The notes below the pieces were generated by a model. That model was not told where the DNA came from. It ran no database searches and was given only the letters and a program-made list of their open reading frames with translations. Shown in pieces: positions 34,117 to 46,233 of a stretch of DNA of 64,000 nt. A program made the position numbers and the translations under genes. The stretch comes from Gnetum montanum. Taxonomy: Eukaryota > Streptophyta > Gnetopsida > Gnetales > Gnetaceae. Location: contig MNCI01026431.1 of NCBI GenBank assembly GCA_015680685.1, forward strand, positions 647,377 to 711,376, written 5' to 3'. The number at the start of each line of letters is the position of its first letter. Within the stretch, counting starts at the first letter, position 1.

Positions 34117-35944
34117 TCTTGGTCTTTTGTTATTCTTCTATAATTTTAACTATTAAGTTAAGATTCTATTGAATTTTTGTCATTTTGGACTTATGTTTAT
34201 GAAAAGTAATATTTTAATTGTGCCCATACCATTTTTTATCTTTTGGTGAATTTATGGAATTGTGGAAACTTTTTCCAACCTACTTCTTGGATATTTTATG
34301 ATTAGCTCATGATATAAACATGATTTTACAAGAATTTTGTAGAATTTTAACTACCATGGATTTTAGCTATGTTGGAAAGCTTTTGGATTATTGGAATAAA
34401 ATAATAATATTTTTGGGACCAATTTTGCTTAGTTGATAGTAAGTGGCATGAATATTTTAGATGCTCCTATCTACATGTAGTAGTGAAGTGTTCTTTATTG
34501 GGACCTACCCTACAAAAACAAAGGTTAATGGATGGATTTCCTACCTTGGATTTTGATTCATAAGTTCATGTGAGGCTATGGATTTAGCCGAGACCATGGC
34601 ATTGAGCAATTGTGTCTAATGGAGTTGTGGTGAGGCATAGATAAGATTTATCCTTTTGATGATATGTGTGTCTTGGCCATAAAGGATATTAGTAGTAAGG
34701 TTATTATCAAGACCTAGCCATGAGTGACTTGTTTGGGTCATGAGAATAATCTACTAATAGTAGTGAGGCTATTCCAAGAGCTATTGGTGAGTCCCTTTGG
34801 TAGTGAGATTAATCAAGACCTAGCCTTTGGAGATTCCTTCTTAAAATATACATTCTTTGGACTTTTGCTAGATAAATTTGTTGATATTTTTGAACATTAA
34901 AATAATTTAAAAGATGATTTGATGATAGTAGGAAGGTTATTCCAAGACCTAATGGTATATGCTATTGGCAGTAAGGATAACCAAGATCTAACCTTCAGAG
35001 ATACTTGGATAGAATATACATTCTTTGGATCTTTGGATTTCTTTTGATCTCTTTTGGATTTTTAAAAAGATTTTGAAATTTTTCAATCTTGAAACATTTT
35101 TGAATATCTTATCAGAAACCTTTTGTCTAGTCCATAACTTGAAACTTCTGACCTAGAACCTTTCCAATCCATGAAGAGGGAAATATGATAACCTTTCTTA
35201 TTTGAGGGGTTTTAACTCCTTCATTTTGATGTAGAGAGCCCACAGTAGGCAAGGAATCATCAAAAGAGAAACATAGGATGAAAGTTGAACCAATTCTATA
35301 TAAGATGGATCCTCTCAACTTCAAAAATGATTTCTATATATTTTGTATTTTTGTAAAATGGAAACCTTGTACAATTTTTTTTTATTTGAGTCATGTATCT
35401 ATTTTGATGAATAAATAATAAAGTATGATACATATGAATTTTTCATTTATGCCATTAGGATCATATGATTACAAGGAACATTTTTCATTTCAATGCGTGA
35501 TATATGTTTGGAAAAATTTTATATTATTTAATATATATTAATATTTTTTAATAATTATTTTTAATTTTATTAATTAGTTTTACAAATTGTGATCATGAAG
35601 ATATTTATTTCTAGAGGTCCAATTAAGGTAAAATAAGTTTTGTTAGGATCATTATTTTATGCACTATTTTATGATGCAATTAGTGAAATTTTTAGACAAC
35701 TATCTTTTTGTGTTTGCGTAAGTTTCTAATTCTATTTAAATAAATTTGATTTAATTATATATGTGAGTATTATAAAAATTTGTCATGCTATATTGCTTTA
35801 TTGTATTTATGCTTCTGATTAATACTTTTTAACAATTTTGTTGCTTCCTTTTGAGTAGGTAAATCAAAGTTAAATCCAAATCATTGGGGTTTCTTAGCAC
35901 TTATATTAGTTATTTATAGAAATTGATGGGGGTTCTATAGTAAG

Positions 35945-37522
35945 ATTAGTCACTTATAGTAGTTATTACATCTTCCAATTTATCCTAGTGGAATAATAAT
36001 AGACTAATTAGCTAGCTCTAGTCAAATGTTACATTCCTTTAATGAAGGTGAATTTGAGGCCTTGTACATGTCTTAAGTAATAAGATTCACTTCTGAGCTA
36101 GAACCTATTAGAGCTTTACATGGCTTATGTTTTACTATTTGGAAATAGATTAAAGGACTTCCTGGATCTGTTCTTTTTTTGGAAAGTGCTCTTGCCATTA
36201 TCCAATGTGTTATTGTTTGTGTAAGCATGATAGTTGTTAAATCCCTTTCTATTAAAATTTGAATCATAATACTATCTTGAGGATTTCATGTAGGAGCATG
36301 GGTAGATGAAGTTCCTATTCTTCAAAACTTTTTTGAACTTTTCCTAAAGAACAAACATTTCCTAGATCTTGGTTCACTTGTATTGGTGATGTCCTCTTAG
36401 GTAGTGATTACCCTAGTAGTAGTTTTTTACTGTGATTATGTTGTTAGTTCTTGCATGATTGACGATGGTGTTGGTGGTAGAGGATTGGAATCTTGATAGG
36501 ATGGACTCGTTGCTAGTTGAGATATGTAAGGATGTGACTCCATGTGTGGGGTTGTAGGCCTATGACATTTTGTTAGATAGTAGGTAGAATAACCAAGAAA
36601 AAAAGTACTTCTCAGAGATAGAGGACATTGTACATAGTATCCATAAGAATCTAATTATCAACATGAATACTACTGCATTGGCAGTAGCATCTACTATGAC
36701 TATGGTTGTTGCCACTATTTCTAGTACTACTCCTGCAATTGAGGATATGGCCCACTTCAATAATATAATTGTTAATAGGATTGTCTATAATTACCTTGTA
36801 AGTAAGGTAACAATTTTGGCATTCATTTTTTTTTTCTGACAAACTTTAGATTCAGTACATATATCCTAAGTACTTGTAAATGGATCATGACAGGATAACA
36901 TTCCTTAGGATGTTCATGCTAACACACTTTGCATCCAATATCATCTTCAAAACTTGATTTTGTAACTTTCTCTACTATGGCAAATTTTCCTTTGTATTGA
37001 TAACTTTCACATCAATTATCTTTTATCTTCTTCCTATTTTTATTTATGTTAAAGGCTTGTTCAATCTTTTCTTATACTATCTTTAGTGTTGTAAAAAAAA
37101 TTTCATTCACTAAGTCCCACATTTTCTCTCCCTTTTTTACAATATCATTTATTAATTTCTTAATAAGTAAAGTCCTTTGAATCCCCTACTATAAAGTCCT
37201 TTGAACCAAATGGTCAATTATCCTTTGAAGCTAATGAGCTCTCATCTCAGATAACCTTCCTTAGGCATCAATCCCAAGAATCTCTATTATCTTGTTGTAG
37301 AGTTTATCTATGATATGGTGTAGATACTCCTTTTGAAAAAAGCCATGATCTAGACATCTATGAAGAAGAAAATAGTATCTGCCCAAGGCTATATCAAGGA
37401 ATTTATGGTTACCTTATCTCCACCTTTGAACTTACTTTCTCAAATTGAACACCTTGGAGTATGTCATGGAACAATTCTAACATCATACTTCATTTTCTAA
37501 TAGATTCTAGTTTCAAGAACTA
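35945..37522 (-). pseudogene. gag and retropepsin N-part of unit A
   Basis: Minus strand. At 36073-36267 the frame reads TIMLTQTITHWIMARALSKK, then PCKALIGSSSEVNLIT, the retropepsin active-site segment (family A-L-I-D-S-G-S-E-V-N-L) in which the catalytic Asp-Ser-Gly has decayed to Gly-Ser-Ser. Going right, 36300-37500 should be gag: lysine- and cysteine-rich fragments occur near 36650-37050, but frames shift and no zinc knuckle can be defined. The 1.25 kb between protease and LTR is the only near-complete gag interval among the array units. Confidence 0.65.
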
Positions 37523-39185
37523 TGATGAGCAGCAAGTATATCCTATGCCCAACCATATGAATCATAAGAATGTACTAGCAGTTCAGTTGAATTTTGTGTA
37601 ATTAGCTCCTAAGTTTTCCTAAAGTCAAATACTATGAACCAAAGGATCATGTGATTGTTTTCTTCCTAACTCATATTTTTGTATGCTTTACATATGATTA
37701 AGTATGATTTAAGGCATATTGACGAGTGGAGAGGTACCCCTACACTCAACCATACGAATACGAGTGTTTCACGCGCGATTTGGTCGAACTCCAAGGACTA
37801 AGTGCTTATGTGCCTTAATGGAACACTCAAGGTTAATCAATTGCTTTCTTCCCAAACTTACTTCTATTGTCATGGTTGTATGGTTAAGTAAGCTTGAGGT
37901 ATATGATTTTTATAGCTTTTTATCTTTTTATGTCTTCTACTAATAGGGAAAGGGAAAAGAGAATTAAGTGACTAACTTACATGAACTATTCATTAACTAA
38001 GTTCTAAATGTTTCTAACACCAGTATCCATTCCCACTTGATGTACACATCATGAACTAGTGCAATGTTGCTAGGATTACCAAACGCTAATCCTTACTGGG
38101 TTACCAAGTGCTACACGCATGCTCGAAGCGGTTGTACTGAGTCTACTTAACTAAAAGAGTTGAAGGTTGAGAGAGAGATTAATTAACTAGGAAAGCATTA
38201 AACATTCAACAATAATTAATTACTGCTTAGCTTAGTCTATGTGCTACAAGGTTTATCATAAAGTTCATCTTTATTACCGTACACAAATATGTGCTTAGGT
38301 ACAAATTTCTCGAATAAAGATCCGTTCACTTTATGACTCCTACTACGGGCACACAAGAATTATTCTAACTCTGGAATGACTAAACTGTAAGAGTTTGGCT
38401 AAGGGTCTAATTCTAACTATTTGGAACTAAGGGTGCTACCTCTTATTTATAGAAGATGAGGTAGGACGCGATATCGCATATGTGATATCGCGTGGCAAAT
38501 GCGATATCGCATACGCGATATCATGGCTCATCACATATGGAAAGATCAATAATTGATGATTAACTATTTTAACTACCTAACTATTCTAAAGGCTAACTAT
38601 CCTAACATAATTAGTTGTTCCCACTTTCCATACACATCTTGAACTAGTACTAACGCTACTAAGTTACCAAGTGATGATTATTGGGCATACCAAATTACCA
38701 CTACTGGGATTACTAAGCATTGTACAATATGCTCAAAATGGTCATACTTATGTTTTTATGGTTAAATGCATTAATTCATTAATACAAGAAAGCCAAATTT
38801 CTTTAAGGATGAAGTGTGAAATAAGAAGGATTAAACTATCTAAGTGCTATAATGAATGTTAGAAATATCATCTTTATTGTCGCTCATATCAAAGTGTGTT
38901 CAAGTACATGATGCTTAAATAAAGATCCATACAATCTCTTTGATTCACATCGTAGGGACTCAAAGAAAAATATTCTAACTTTAGGAAAAGCAAATTGCAA
39001 GAGCTTCACTACACTATGGACTTAACATTCCATAAATGTAGTTAGTGGGCACATTTATATAGGCTTGACTATATCATGTTAACACATCTATGTCAATCCA
39101 TGTGACCATGCATTGATGGGTCTACATCCATGAGGTTGTGTCAATGCATGCCTATTAATGCAACCAATCAAACAACACTTCATTA
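37523..39185 (-). mobile_element. LTR between units B and A, interrupted
   Basis: LTR of the same family, left end TGATGAGCAG, right end CTTCATTA (family CTCATCA). A second LTR is inserted at 37720-38533; without it and one CATAT the length is 844 bp, equal to the other copies. Minus orientation is shown by the rc of the R-region words near 38870-38940. The decayed polypurine tract and aORF of unit B are on its right, and the gag/protease of unit A on its left. Confidence 0.85.
37715..38538 (-). mobile_element. Solo LTR nested in an LTR (37720-38533), CATAT
   Basis: 814-bp LTR, left end TGACGAGTGG, right end GGCTCATCA, with CATAT at 37715-37719 and 38534-38538. It is inserted in the older LTR 37523-39185 of the same family and orientation. 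R-region words (AATAAAGATCCGTTCACTTT, near 38315) and a U3 with GCGATATCGC palindromes (38465-38525) match the copy at 23788. It keeps more CpG than the surrounding DNA, in line with a younger insertion. Confidence 0.93.
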
Positions 39186-39399
39186 TGCCTCTATAATTGA
39201 CTAAAAATTCATCCTCAAGTTAACAAAAGTAGGATAGATATTCTTACAAAATTTGGGAAAGTATGAAATTTATTAACTAAAAATAATAGATTGACTGATT
39301 GACTAAATTACTCTAAGTGATAAACTATATAGAATTACAAAATTGGTATCCATGATAATAAAATTAGACACTCTAATAAAAATTTCAACAAGCTTCCTT
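39186..39399 (-). other. Polypurine tract side of unit B
   Basis: Sequence right of the LTR, homologous to 19758-19800 and 53447-53500. The minus strand gives a decayed purine tract (ATAGAGGCA) directly before the LTR, then ATCCTCAAGTT-like words shared by all three units. Confidence 0.5.
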
Positions 39400-42300
39400 G
39401 AGTTGCCGAAGACAAGATGAGTTTTCAAACAGTGCTTGAAGGTGGAGGCTCTTGTGATGCTGAAGGTCCTTTCCTAGGTTTTAATGCTTATGGTAATGGA
39501 GGTGGCTAAGGATGTTTTGCAACTACCACTGCTATTGGTAAAAGCCTAAAATCATCTAGTAATTCCTTCATCTTCTCTTCCTTGCCACATGGATGTAGTT
39601 CATGCAACTTCGCCAATGTGGGCTTGCATAGGGATATCCCATGGGCACGACATTGTATGAAATATCTCCTTGACATAGATAAACCACACTACAAATATTT
39701 TACATTTGATATCCAATGTATTGATTATATTTTGTAGCTCATGATATTCATTCACTCTACTAGTTAGGTTCTCAATAATAGATTATTCATCAATGAATTT
39801 GCTTCTGAGAACTTCAAGCTCCTATACAACAACAAGGACTATGGCTGGGAAGGGAGAGAAAACTATGGCTACTACAAGAGATAGCAAGGAAAAAGAAAAC
39901 AAGTGTTGCATAGTAATCCAATATTCTAATAATTCCTCCTAGTAAGTAAGATATCTAAGCAAAGAGGTAAAATGATCCATATTTGTTATGTTTGATCATG
40001 GCCAACAAGGCTAATTTTCTCAAACTTCTCTCTTCTTCCTTGCCTAACCAACTTCACAATGCTTGTATGAAATTATCAAGATTCTTATTGTAAGTGTAGA
40101 TTGTTGAAATCTTTATTACCATTTTTGGACCTTTCCACCTATCCTCTACACTCTCACATCTAAATGACTTGAATGAGAGTCTATTTCTATAACAATTCAA
40201 AAACACCCATAATGATTTGGGGCATTTTTAGCAAAAGATTGCCAATAGGGGCCAAGGATCCTTGATATGAGAATATGTACTACCAATAGAAAGTGAGAGT
40301 ATCCTTGGGCCCATGGATAATAGTGAATGTTTTAAAATTTTTGAATTCTTGGGTTTTGATTGGAATTTGGTTGATGAACCCTTCTCCTTTAAATGCATAA
40401 ATCTTGGATCTGAATATTGAATTATACTTTTTTTTCCTATACCTTTTCAACTCTAATTTTGATATCTTTCTATAAGTTGTTGGAGTGAGGAAAAACCTAG
40501 GATGTTAATTTATGATTGTGATCTATCTATTCTCTATTATTGAACATATGAATTTCTTGATTAAATGATCAATGGTAAAATTGTTACAAGAGTTAAATTT
40601 AGATGATCTTCTTTTGTGTGTTGCTGGAAATTATAAAATATTATTATGTGATTGAACAAATATGAGATTATTAATTTATCTACTTATATGGTCATTTCTT
40701 TGGTTTACAAATGTGTAAATGATCCTAATTAGATATTTCTTTTTAGCTTGAATAAAAAAAGTTTGATTTTTTTAATATAATAAATCTTGCACAAATATTT
40801 TACTATGGCCATTTCTTTTTAAAATTATCTCTTGATTGTAAAAATTAATATTGATTGACCTATTTCAGAGCTAGATCTAGGCATTGTTGATTTTGTTTTA
40901 ATTTTATAGGTTAGTGTTAGTTTGATTATTGTAGAAAGAAAGCCACCTAGGCATTTTATTCTTTCAACTAGCTTTCTTTCTGAGGGGCTTCAGGTGTTTT
41001 CTCTTGCTCCCTATGAATGGGTATTACAAGCGAACTCCATGTACTCTGTCATCTCTTCAATTTGCAACTCCTTCAAGTGGATTTCTACCTTGTTATATGT
41101 GTTCAAGCCATTAAAGATTGGATGCCATACATTCCCTCTTTACTAGAGCTACTAAAAGGTCTCATTCATCTTTGCCTTGGCCAATTGTATCTCTTTTTCA
41201 TTCACTTCCTTGATTAGCTTGACCTAGTTCTTATAATGGTTCTTAACTTGTTCAAATTCCAAGGCCTCAATTTTCCAAGCAGCTACCTCAATGGTCATTT
41301 TTTGGCAAAGCACTTAGACTTCCTCCATCAAGAGATTACTATTTTCTGTTACCAACTTTCTCAAATCAAGGTTCACTTTGGCTAGTTCCTCCTTCTATTG
41401 TCAAACAAATTTCTACCATTTGGTCATTCTACTATTCAATATTGCACAGGTAATGGATATCCTTGATGAGGACCAAGTTCTCCTTGAAAACTTGTGCTAG
41501 ATCCTTATCAGTGTTGAATGCAAAGGCTTTTTATAGGATTCCTCAAATACCATAGCCTCCTTTGCATTCTCAACCTCTCTAATTCTCTATTGGAGCTATT
41601 AGAAAGCTTCATCTCATATGAGGTCTAGGTTGAGAATGGTGGGATTGGAGAGATGAACTCGAAACTCCATAACTTTGATGGCCAATCATTGTTTTTTATG
41701 GTGGCTACCTATAGTTGGGTATTTGCAATGTTGAATTTGCCCTTCGTTTGTAGAATCTCTAATTTAATTGTTGTGATTTCATCTAAGAGATCAAAGATCT
41801 TTCAAAGTAGTTGTCTGGTTTCCACCAATCTTTCCGACACTTCTTCATGTTAGGCTACACTCAACTAATTACTTTCTACTCTTGTGAATGTTTGAATATC
41901 TACCATGTTAACAATGTTTGGTACATATGCCATAGGAGCATTTAGAGATTTAGCTACCCTATTGGCCACTATTTCTACCATTTTCTCTTATCATTGATGT
42001 TGCATCACCAAGATAGTTATCTCCTTTCCTTTCTCCAAGCACACCGAGAAAGTTACAACATTCCTAGAAATTTTAGGGATCTCTTGTCCAAGGATGGACA
42101 ATGTAACTTCTTGGACACTAGGATTTGTTCTTGTAGGTGCCTATGTTCACTATGTTAAGAATAGTAAGGTAGTTTCCTTCAGCCAACTAATGGTCCTAGT
42201 GACCTCATTAAGGTGGCTTAATGTTAGATGATAAACCAATGGCTCTCTAGCACCTACCGAACCTTATTATTATTGCAACTACTACTCATGGAGTTTTTGA

Positions 42301-42655
42301 AACCTTTCTATAGCTACAAGTGCTTCTAGAATTGTCTCTTCCATAGGTGGTGGTGGTGGTCACTTCTCTTCCTACAGCTTTACAACTATCTTATATTTCA
42401 TCATCTCCTACCAAAATGCGACAAGAGCTTGATAGATTATGTTGTTGGCATAACACGCTATGTATTATCTTTTGTAAAGCTTTTTGATAAGACATAGGAA
42501 GTAGAGTGTCTTCCTTTCTTTTTCATTTTCTTTGAACTACTTCTCTATCTCTAGATAGATGAGTTGTGGAAGGTTGACTAAGAATTTGTCACTTAGAGTA
42601 GCGCATGCATGAGTGGAGAAGGGTGTGACCTTACTTGACCTCATTGTGGGGTTTA
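39400..42655 (-). pseudogene. aORF of unit B, C-terminal part
   Basis: Minus strand, in the place and orientation of the aORF of units A and D. The right edge has DKFLVNLPQLIYLEIEK and LCLIKKLYK (about 42470-42590), equivalent to the FQENIAHLLFLEIQ and PFSYLIKKLCR blocks of A. The C-terminal part ends in a Pro-rich stretch near 39400-39560. The intervening 2.5 kb is charged and coiled-coil-like but has frequent stops and frameshifts. Plus-strand frames in this interval (40922-41217, 41653-41853) are shadows. The N-terminal part lies at 47440-48110, beyond a copia insertion. Confidence 0.65.
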
Positions 42656-42660
42656 GGTTT

Positions 42661-43912
42661 TGAACCTCTTGGTGTGTTTTTGTGTGCTTAGAATGTTAAG
42701 TAATATGGAGATAAAATTTTTTTGTATGATTGTATGGTTATTATGTTTGTAGAAATACATATACGAGAAACCAAGATGAGCTAAAGAGGATAAGGAAAAA
42801 ACTATCCTAGAGCTCAAAGGAGGAGGTCATCTACATGTTCTTAAATGAAAATATAAAGAATGTGGACAAGGACTTGATATCGTACAAGTAAAGAGGACAT
42901 TATTAAAGCATATAGAAGATCAAGGTTTCAAATAAGGAACGATGCATTCATCATGCAAAAGAAGTAAAGAAAGATATCTCTAGGAAGTAGCAAACATCTT
43001 GGCAGATTTGAAGAGAACTTAGACAAAGACATATTCAGAAATAACCACACATTATTCATCAAAAAAGACATTCTCCTATAATACAAGTTAGTACCAAAAA
43101 GAAATCTTCCATAAGACAAAGACATCTTTCAAAGTGGAGATTTTAGAAAGACATTTTTCAAGAAACAAAGATGTCTTCCTAGTATTGAAGGAAAATTCAA
43201 AGCAACATCTTAGGCATGAGAAATATGTCTTCCATGATTATTATTGACTATTAGCTAGCCATTGCACAAGTTCCAAGATCGATTTAGAAACATAACAGCT
43301 ATAAGAAGATTTGATGTGCATTCAAAAAAGAGCAAGCCTTGTTATATTCATTGTATAGTCATTTGTAATCATTGAATTCTCTATGGCTCCTCATTATTTC
43401 ATCATTTTGGCATTATGAAGTGTGCTATGCATAACTATACAAGGATCAACAAACTAAGTTGCAATTCTCCCTTGTAGTTCTTATTCCTGTTGCCCTACAA
43501 GGTTGATGTGCTTGAGCTTGTCAAGATCCTATAGGATTGAGTTGTTGGTGCTATGCTACAACAATCGGATGCAAAGCACAAGATTGTAAAGGTTATGGAA
43601 TCCTTGAAACCACATTTCCAAGCCTAATGGGACCTTGTGGGGTTGAGTGATTAGTGTTATGATACAAAAATCCAAAACAAGGCTTGATGATTATATAGGG
43701 TGTGGATTCTTCAACCACATTTTGAGAGCAACAAAGTCCAAAGGTGAGCTTGTGAACTACCCACTAAGTGTGGACTACCCAAGTTGTGGAACCACATTAA
43801 AATTGGTGTGTGCTTTTGTTAAAGAATTTTTATTTGGGGAACTTATTCATCCTCCCCTCCCCCACCCCCACCCCACTCCCCCTTCCCTACCTTCTATGTT
43901 CAAAAATACTCA
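42661..43912 (+). mobile_element. Left LTR of Sire-like copia element
   Basis: 1252 bp, starts TGAACC and ends ACTCA, followed after two bases by a tRNA-iMet type primer site. It aligns throughout with 46234-47434. It contains many AAGACATCTT-like words (42990-43210), a block with CCCTACAAGGTTGATGTGCTTGAG, and near its end a C-rich strip (43850-43885) that is much shorter in the right LTR. The difference in that strip accounts for most of the length difference. Confidence 0.88.
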
Positions 43913-43914
43913 AG

Positions 43915-43926
43915 TGGTATCAAAGC
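43915..43926 (+). promoter_or_regulatory. Primer binding site, tRNA-iMet type
   Basis: TGGTATCAAAGC, one base from the standard copia site TGGTATCAGAGC, two bases after the LTR. Confidence 0.85.
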
Positions 43927-43959
43927 TTGGTACTTTTGTATCTTCATCAATCTTCAAGA

Positions 43960-45420
43960 GTAAAAATGGAAGGATCTTTCAACACTAGATATACTTGGTC
44001 AAGGAGATTGATTGTCTTTATCAACTACTATATCCAATTTCTATATCATATCTTCCAAAAAGGTAAATCTTTCATTCTATTTAGAAATAAAAGTATATAC
44101 TCTTACAAGTTTAATAGTGTTTGTGATATTGATGAAAGGTATGGAATATTTTGCAATGAGATTCTTTCTTTTCAAAATTTATGCATTGAGATAAAAGATG
44201 CTTTGCATGTTTAGGAAATGAAAATTACAGCTATTAATGATGAAATTTCTTATCTCAAGAAGGAAAAATTAGACCTTAAGGTTGAGGTTCAAAAACTAAC
44301 CTATGTGATTAAATAGATGAACAAGAACTCTTTGTCTGAAGACCAAAAGAAACAAATGGATGTTTGAGAATTTTCTCAAAAGAAAGAGGTAACAAAAAAG
44401 GTAAAACTATTTCAAATTCTAATTTTGATCTTTCTTCTATAGAATATTGGATATGTGCTGGAAGAGGTCATTTGGGCTCTAAATGCCTCAATGCATACAA
44501 GTTTCAAGAGAAAGAGTATGGTGAAGAAACATGAAGAAATAACATTCATACAAGCTGGGATGATGAAGATGCATCAACTCAAGAAGATAAAAAGGTAAAT
44601 AGTTTCTTCACTAGCTAGGATGATGTATACCAAGGCAAGGAAGAGATATGTAACACCTCAAAAGATCTTCATCTCATCTATATGGCTGTCATAGATGACG
44701 ATGTTGGCATTTTTGATGATGATGATCAATCTAAGAATGAGGAAGAAAAGTATGGCATATTGTGTAAGTTGGAAATTCTTTGTGTAAAGTTAACTAAGCA
44801 AGTAAAAACTAAGGATCAAGATATTTCTTCATTAAATTTAACAAAATTTTATCTTGCAAAGAAAATCTCAGACCTCGGGGCTAAGAATAAAGAGCTAACC
44901 CAATCTTATGAGTAGATCAAGGAAGAACTTGTAGATGCCAAACTTGTGAATGAGAGGCTAGTCAAGGAAAAATAATCTCTTTAGATAGTTCTTGGGCAAG
45001 GAAGAAGTTCAAATGAAAAAAGTGGTCTAGGATGTTGTCAATAGGAACAAGCATCTACATCAACCTCATCTAAACAAGAGACCACTCCAAAATTTGAGGT
45101 AAACATTAGCACTACAGGAAATCAAAAGGTAACTCCAAAGGTAAATTACTTTAATCACAACAGAAATATTAGATGTTACTACTATAATAGGATAGGACAC
45201 AAGAAATGGAATTGTAATTTAAAATATTATCACTTGAATACATGGTCATATCATTAGACTCCTTGGTCTTAATCAAATGTTTCAAGAAAGAAAATCTTGT
45301 AGGACCATAGGAAAAATCAGAAGGATAAGGAACTTAAGAAAGTTTGGAGAATCAAGAACAAGAAGGATGAGAATGAGAAGACACTCTCCAAAAAATTTGT
45401 GGGAGGGAGTTAAGCCTTGA
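43960..45420 (+). pseudogene. gag relic of Sire-like Ty1/copia element
   Basis: Plus strand, nucleocapsid/capsid polyprotein remains. Visible parts: start MEGSFNTRYTWSR near 43966; a coiled-coil stretch INDEISYLKKEKLDLKVEV (44235-44300); YWICAGRGHLGSKCLN (44445-44495), knuckle-like; an acidic stretch MAVIDDDVGIFDDDDQSKNE (44682-44741) followed by a second coiled coil to 44915; and RCYYYNRIGHKKWNC near 45170-45215, a C-x2-C-x4-H-x4-C zinc knuckle whose second Cys is now Tyr (one G-to-A change). The acidic and coiled-coil layout before a knuckle is typical of the Sire/Maximus lineage. No protease, integrase or RT follows: the right LTR begins only 800 bp later. Confidence 0.8.
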
Positions 45421-45464
45421 AGATTGTAGAAGTCTGCATAAGATGAGAAACCTCAAAAGAGGAA

Positions 45465-46062
45465 TCTCATTCTCTAACATTGTAAGCATCTTCACTCTCT
45501 TTGATAAGAAAGGTAAGTAGAGGTAAGTATTTAATATATATTTTAATACTATGGAAAATGAGCTCCAAGTTCTACAAATATTAAGATAAGCATGTTTGAT
45601 ATAAATGAGGCATTATTGGTTGTAAGATAAAATGCTATCATTTGTGTTTATGTGAGTATGCTATCTTTTGTGTAAATATGAGCANCAGATTTTGGTCCAT
45701 GAATTATAGTCAAGGATTTTAAACCACCTGAAACCAATACAATATATTTAAGAATCCAAAAGATGATTTATCAATAAAAAATTTAAAGTAGCACAAGATT
45801 CCATTCAACTATAAACTAATCAAGTTATTTTTCATCACATCATGCTCATATTTACACAAAAGATAGCATACTCACATAAACACAAATGATAGCATTTTAT
45901 CTTACAACCAATAATGCCTCATTTATATCAAACATGCTTATCTTAATATTTGTAGAACTTGGAGCTCATTTTCCATAGTATTAAAATATATATTAAATAC
46001 TTACCTCTACTTACCTTTCTTATCAAAGAGAGTGAAGATGCTTACAATGTTAGAGAATGAGA
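45465..46062. repeat. Perfect 220-bp inverted repeat flanked by Ns
   Basis: Left arm 45465-45684 and right arm 45843-46062 are exact reverse complements by eye, with a 158-bp centre that begins with the N at 45685. Single Ns sit at 45685 and 46063, directly next to an arm end in each case. Perfect identity is out of keeping with the decay of the surrounding element. Confidence 0.9.
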
Positions 46063-46233
46063 NGTATCTCCATATTATGTGGATATTATTGTTCTTTTCT
46101 ATCTTTTATACCCACATTTGCACACCTTATTTTTTTGTTGTTGTTCAAAAAAGGGGAGAGTAGTATGGTTATATTTGTATGATCACTAACCCATTTTCTT
46201 AAGTTTTGAATATCATCAAAAAGAAGTAGATTG

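Larger units (their letters stand above)
32585..35944 (+). mobile_element. Solo LTR of 3.35 kb (32590-35939), target duplication GTAAG
   Basis: Inserted sequence starting TGTCACAACC (32590), a common start of plant gypsy LTRs, and ending GGTTCTATA (35939), a decayed inverse of the start. GTAAG is present at 32585-32589 and 35940-35944. Comparison with unit X, where the protease is continuous at 18420-18520, shows the two flanks were once adjacent. No coding motif or second LTR is visible inside. A TATA box (33792-33799) gives plus orientation, and a 59-bp tandem triplication follows it. Short frames such as 33527-33796 are not convincing genes. It could also be a large non-autonomous element with unrecognisable LTRs. 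Confidence 0.82.

Noticed and set aside
43647-44214. Plus-strand frames of 113 and 134 codons
   Set aside because: They straddle the end of the left copia LTR, its C-rich strip and the primer site, so they cannot be one gene; only the part after about 43966 fits gag.
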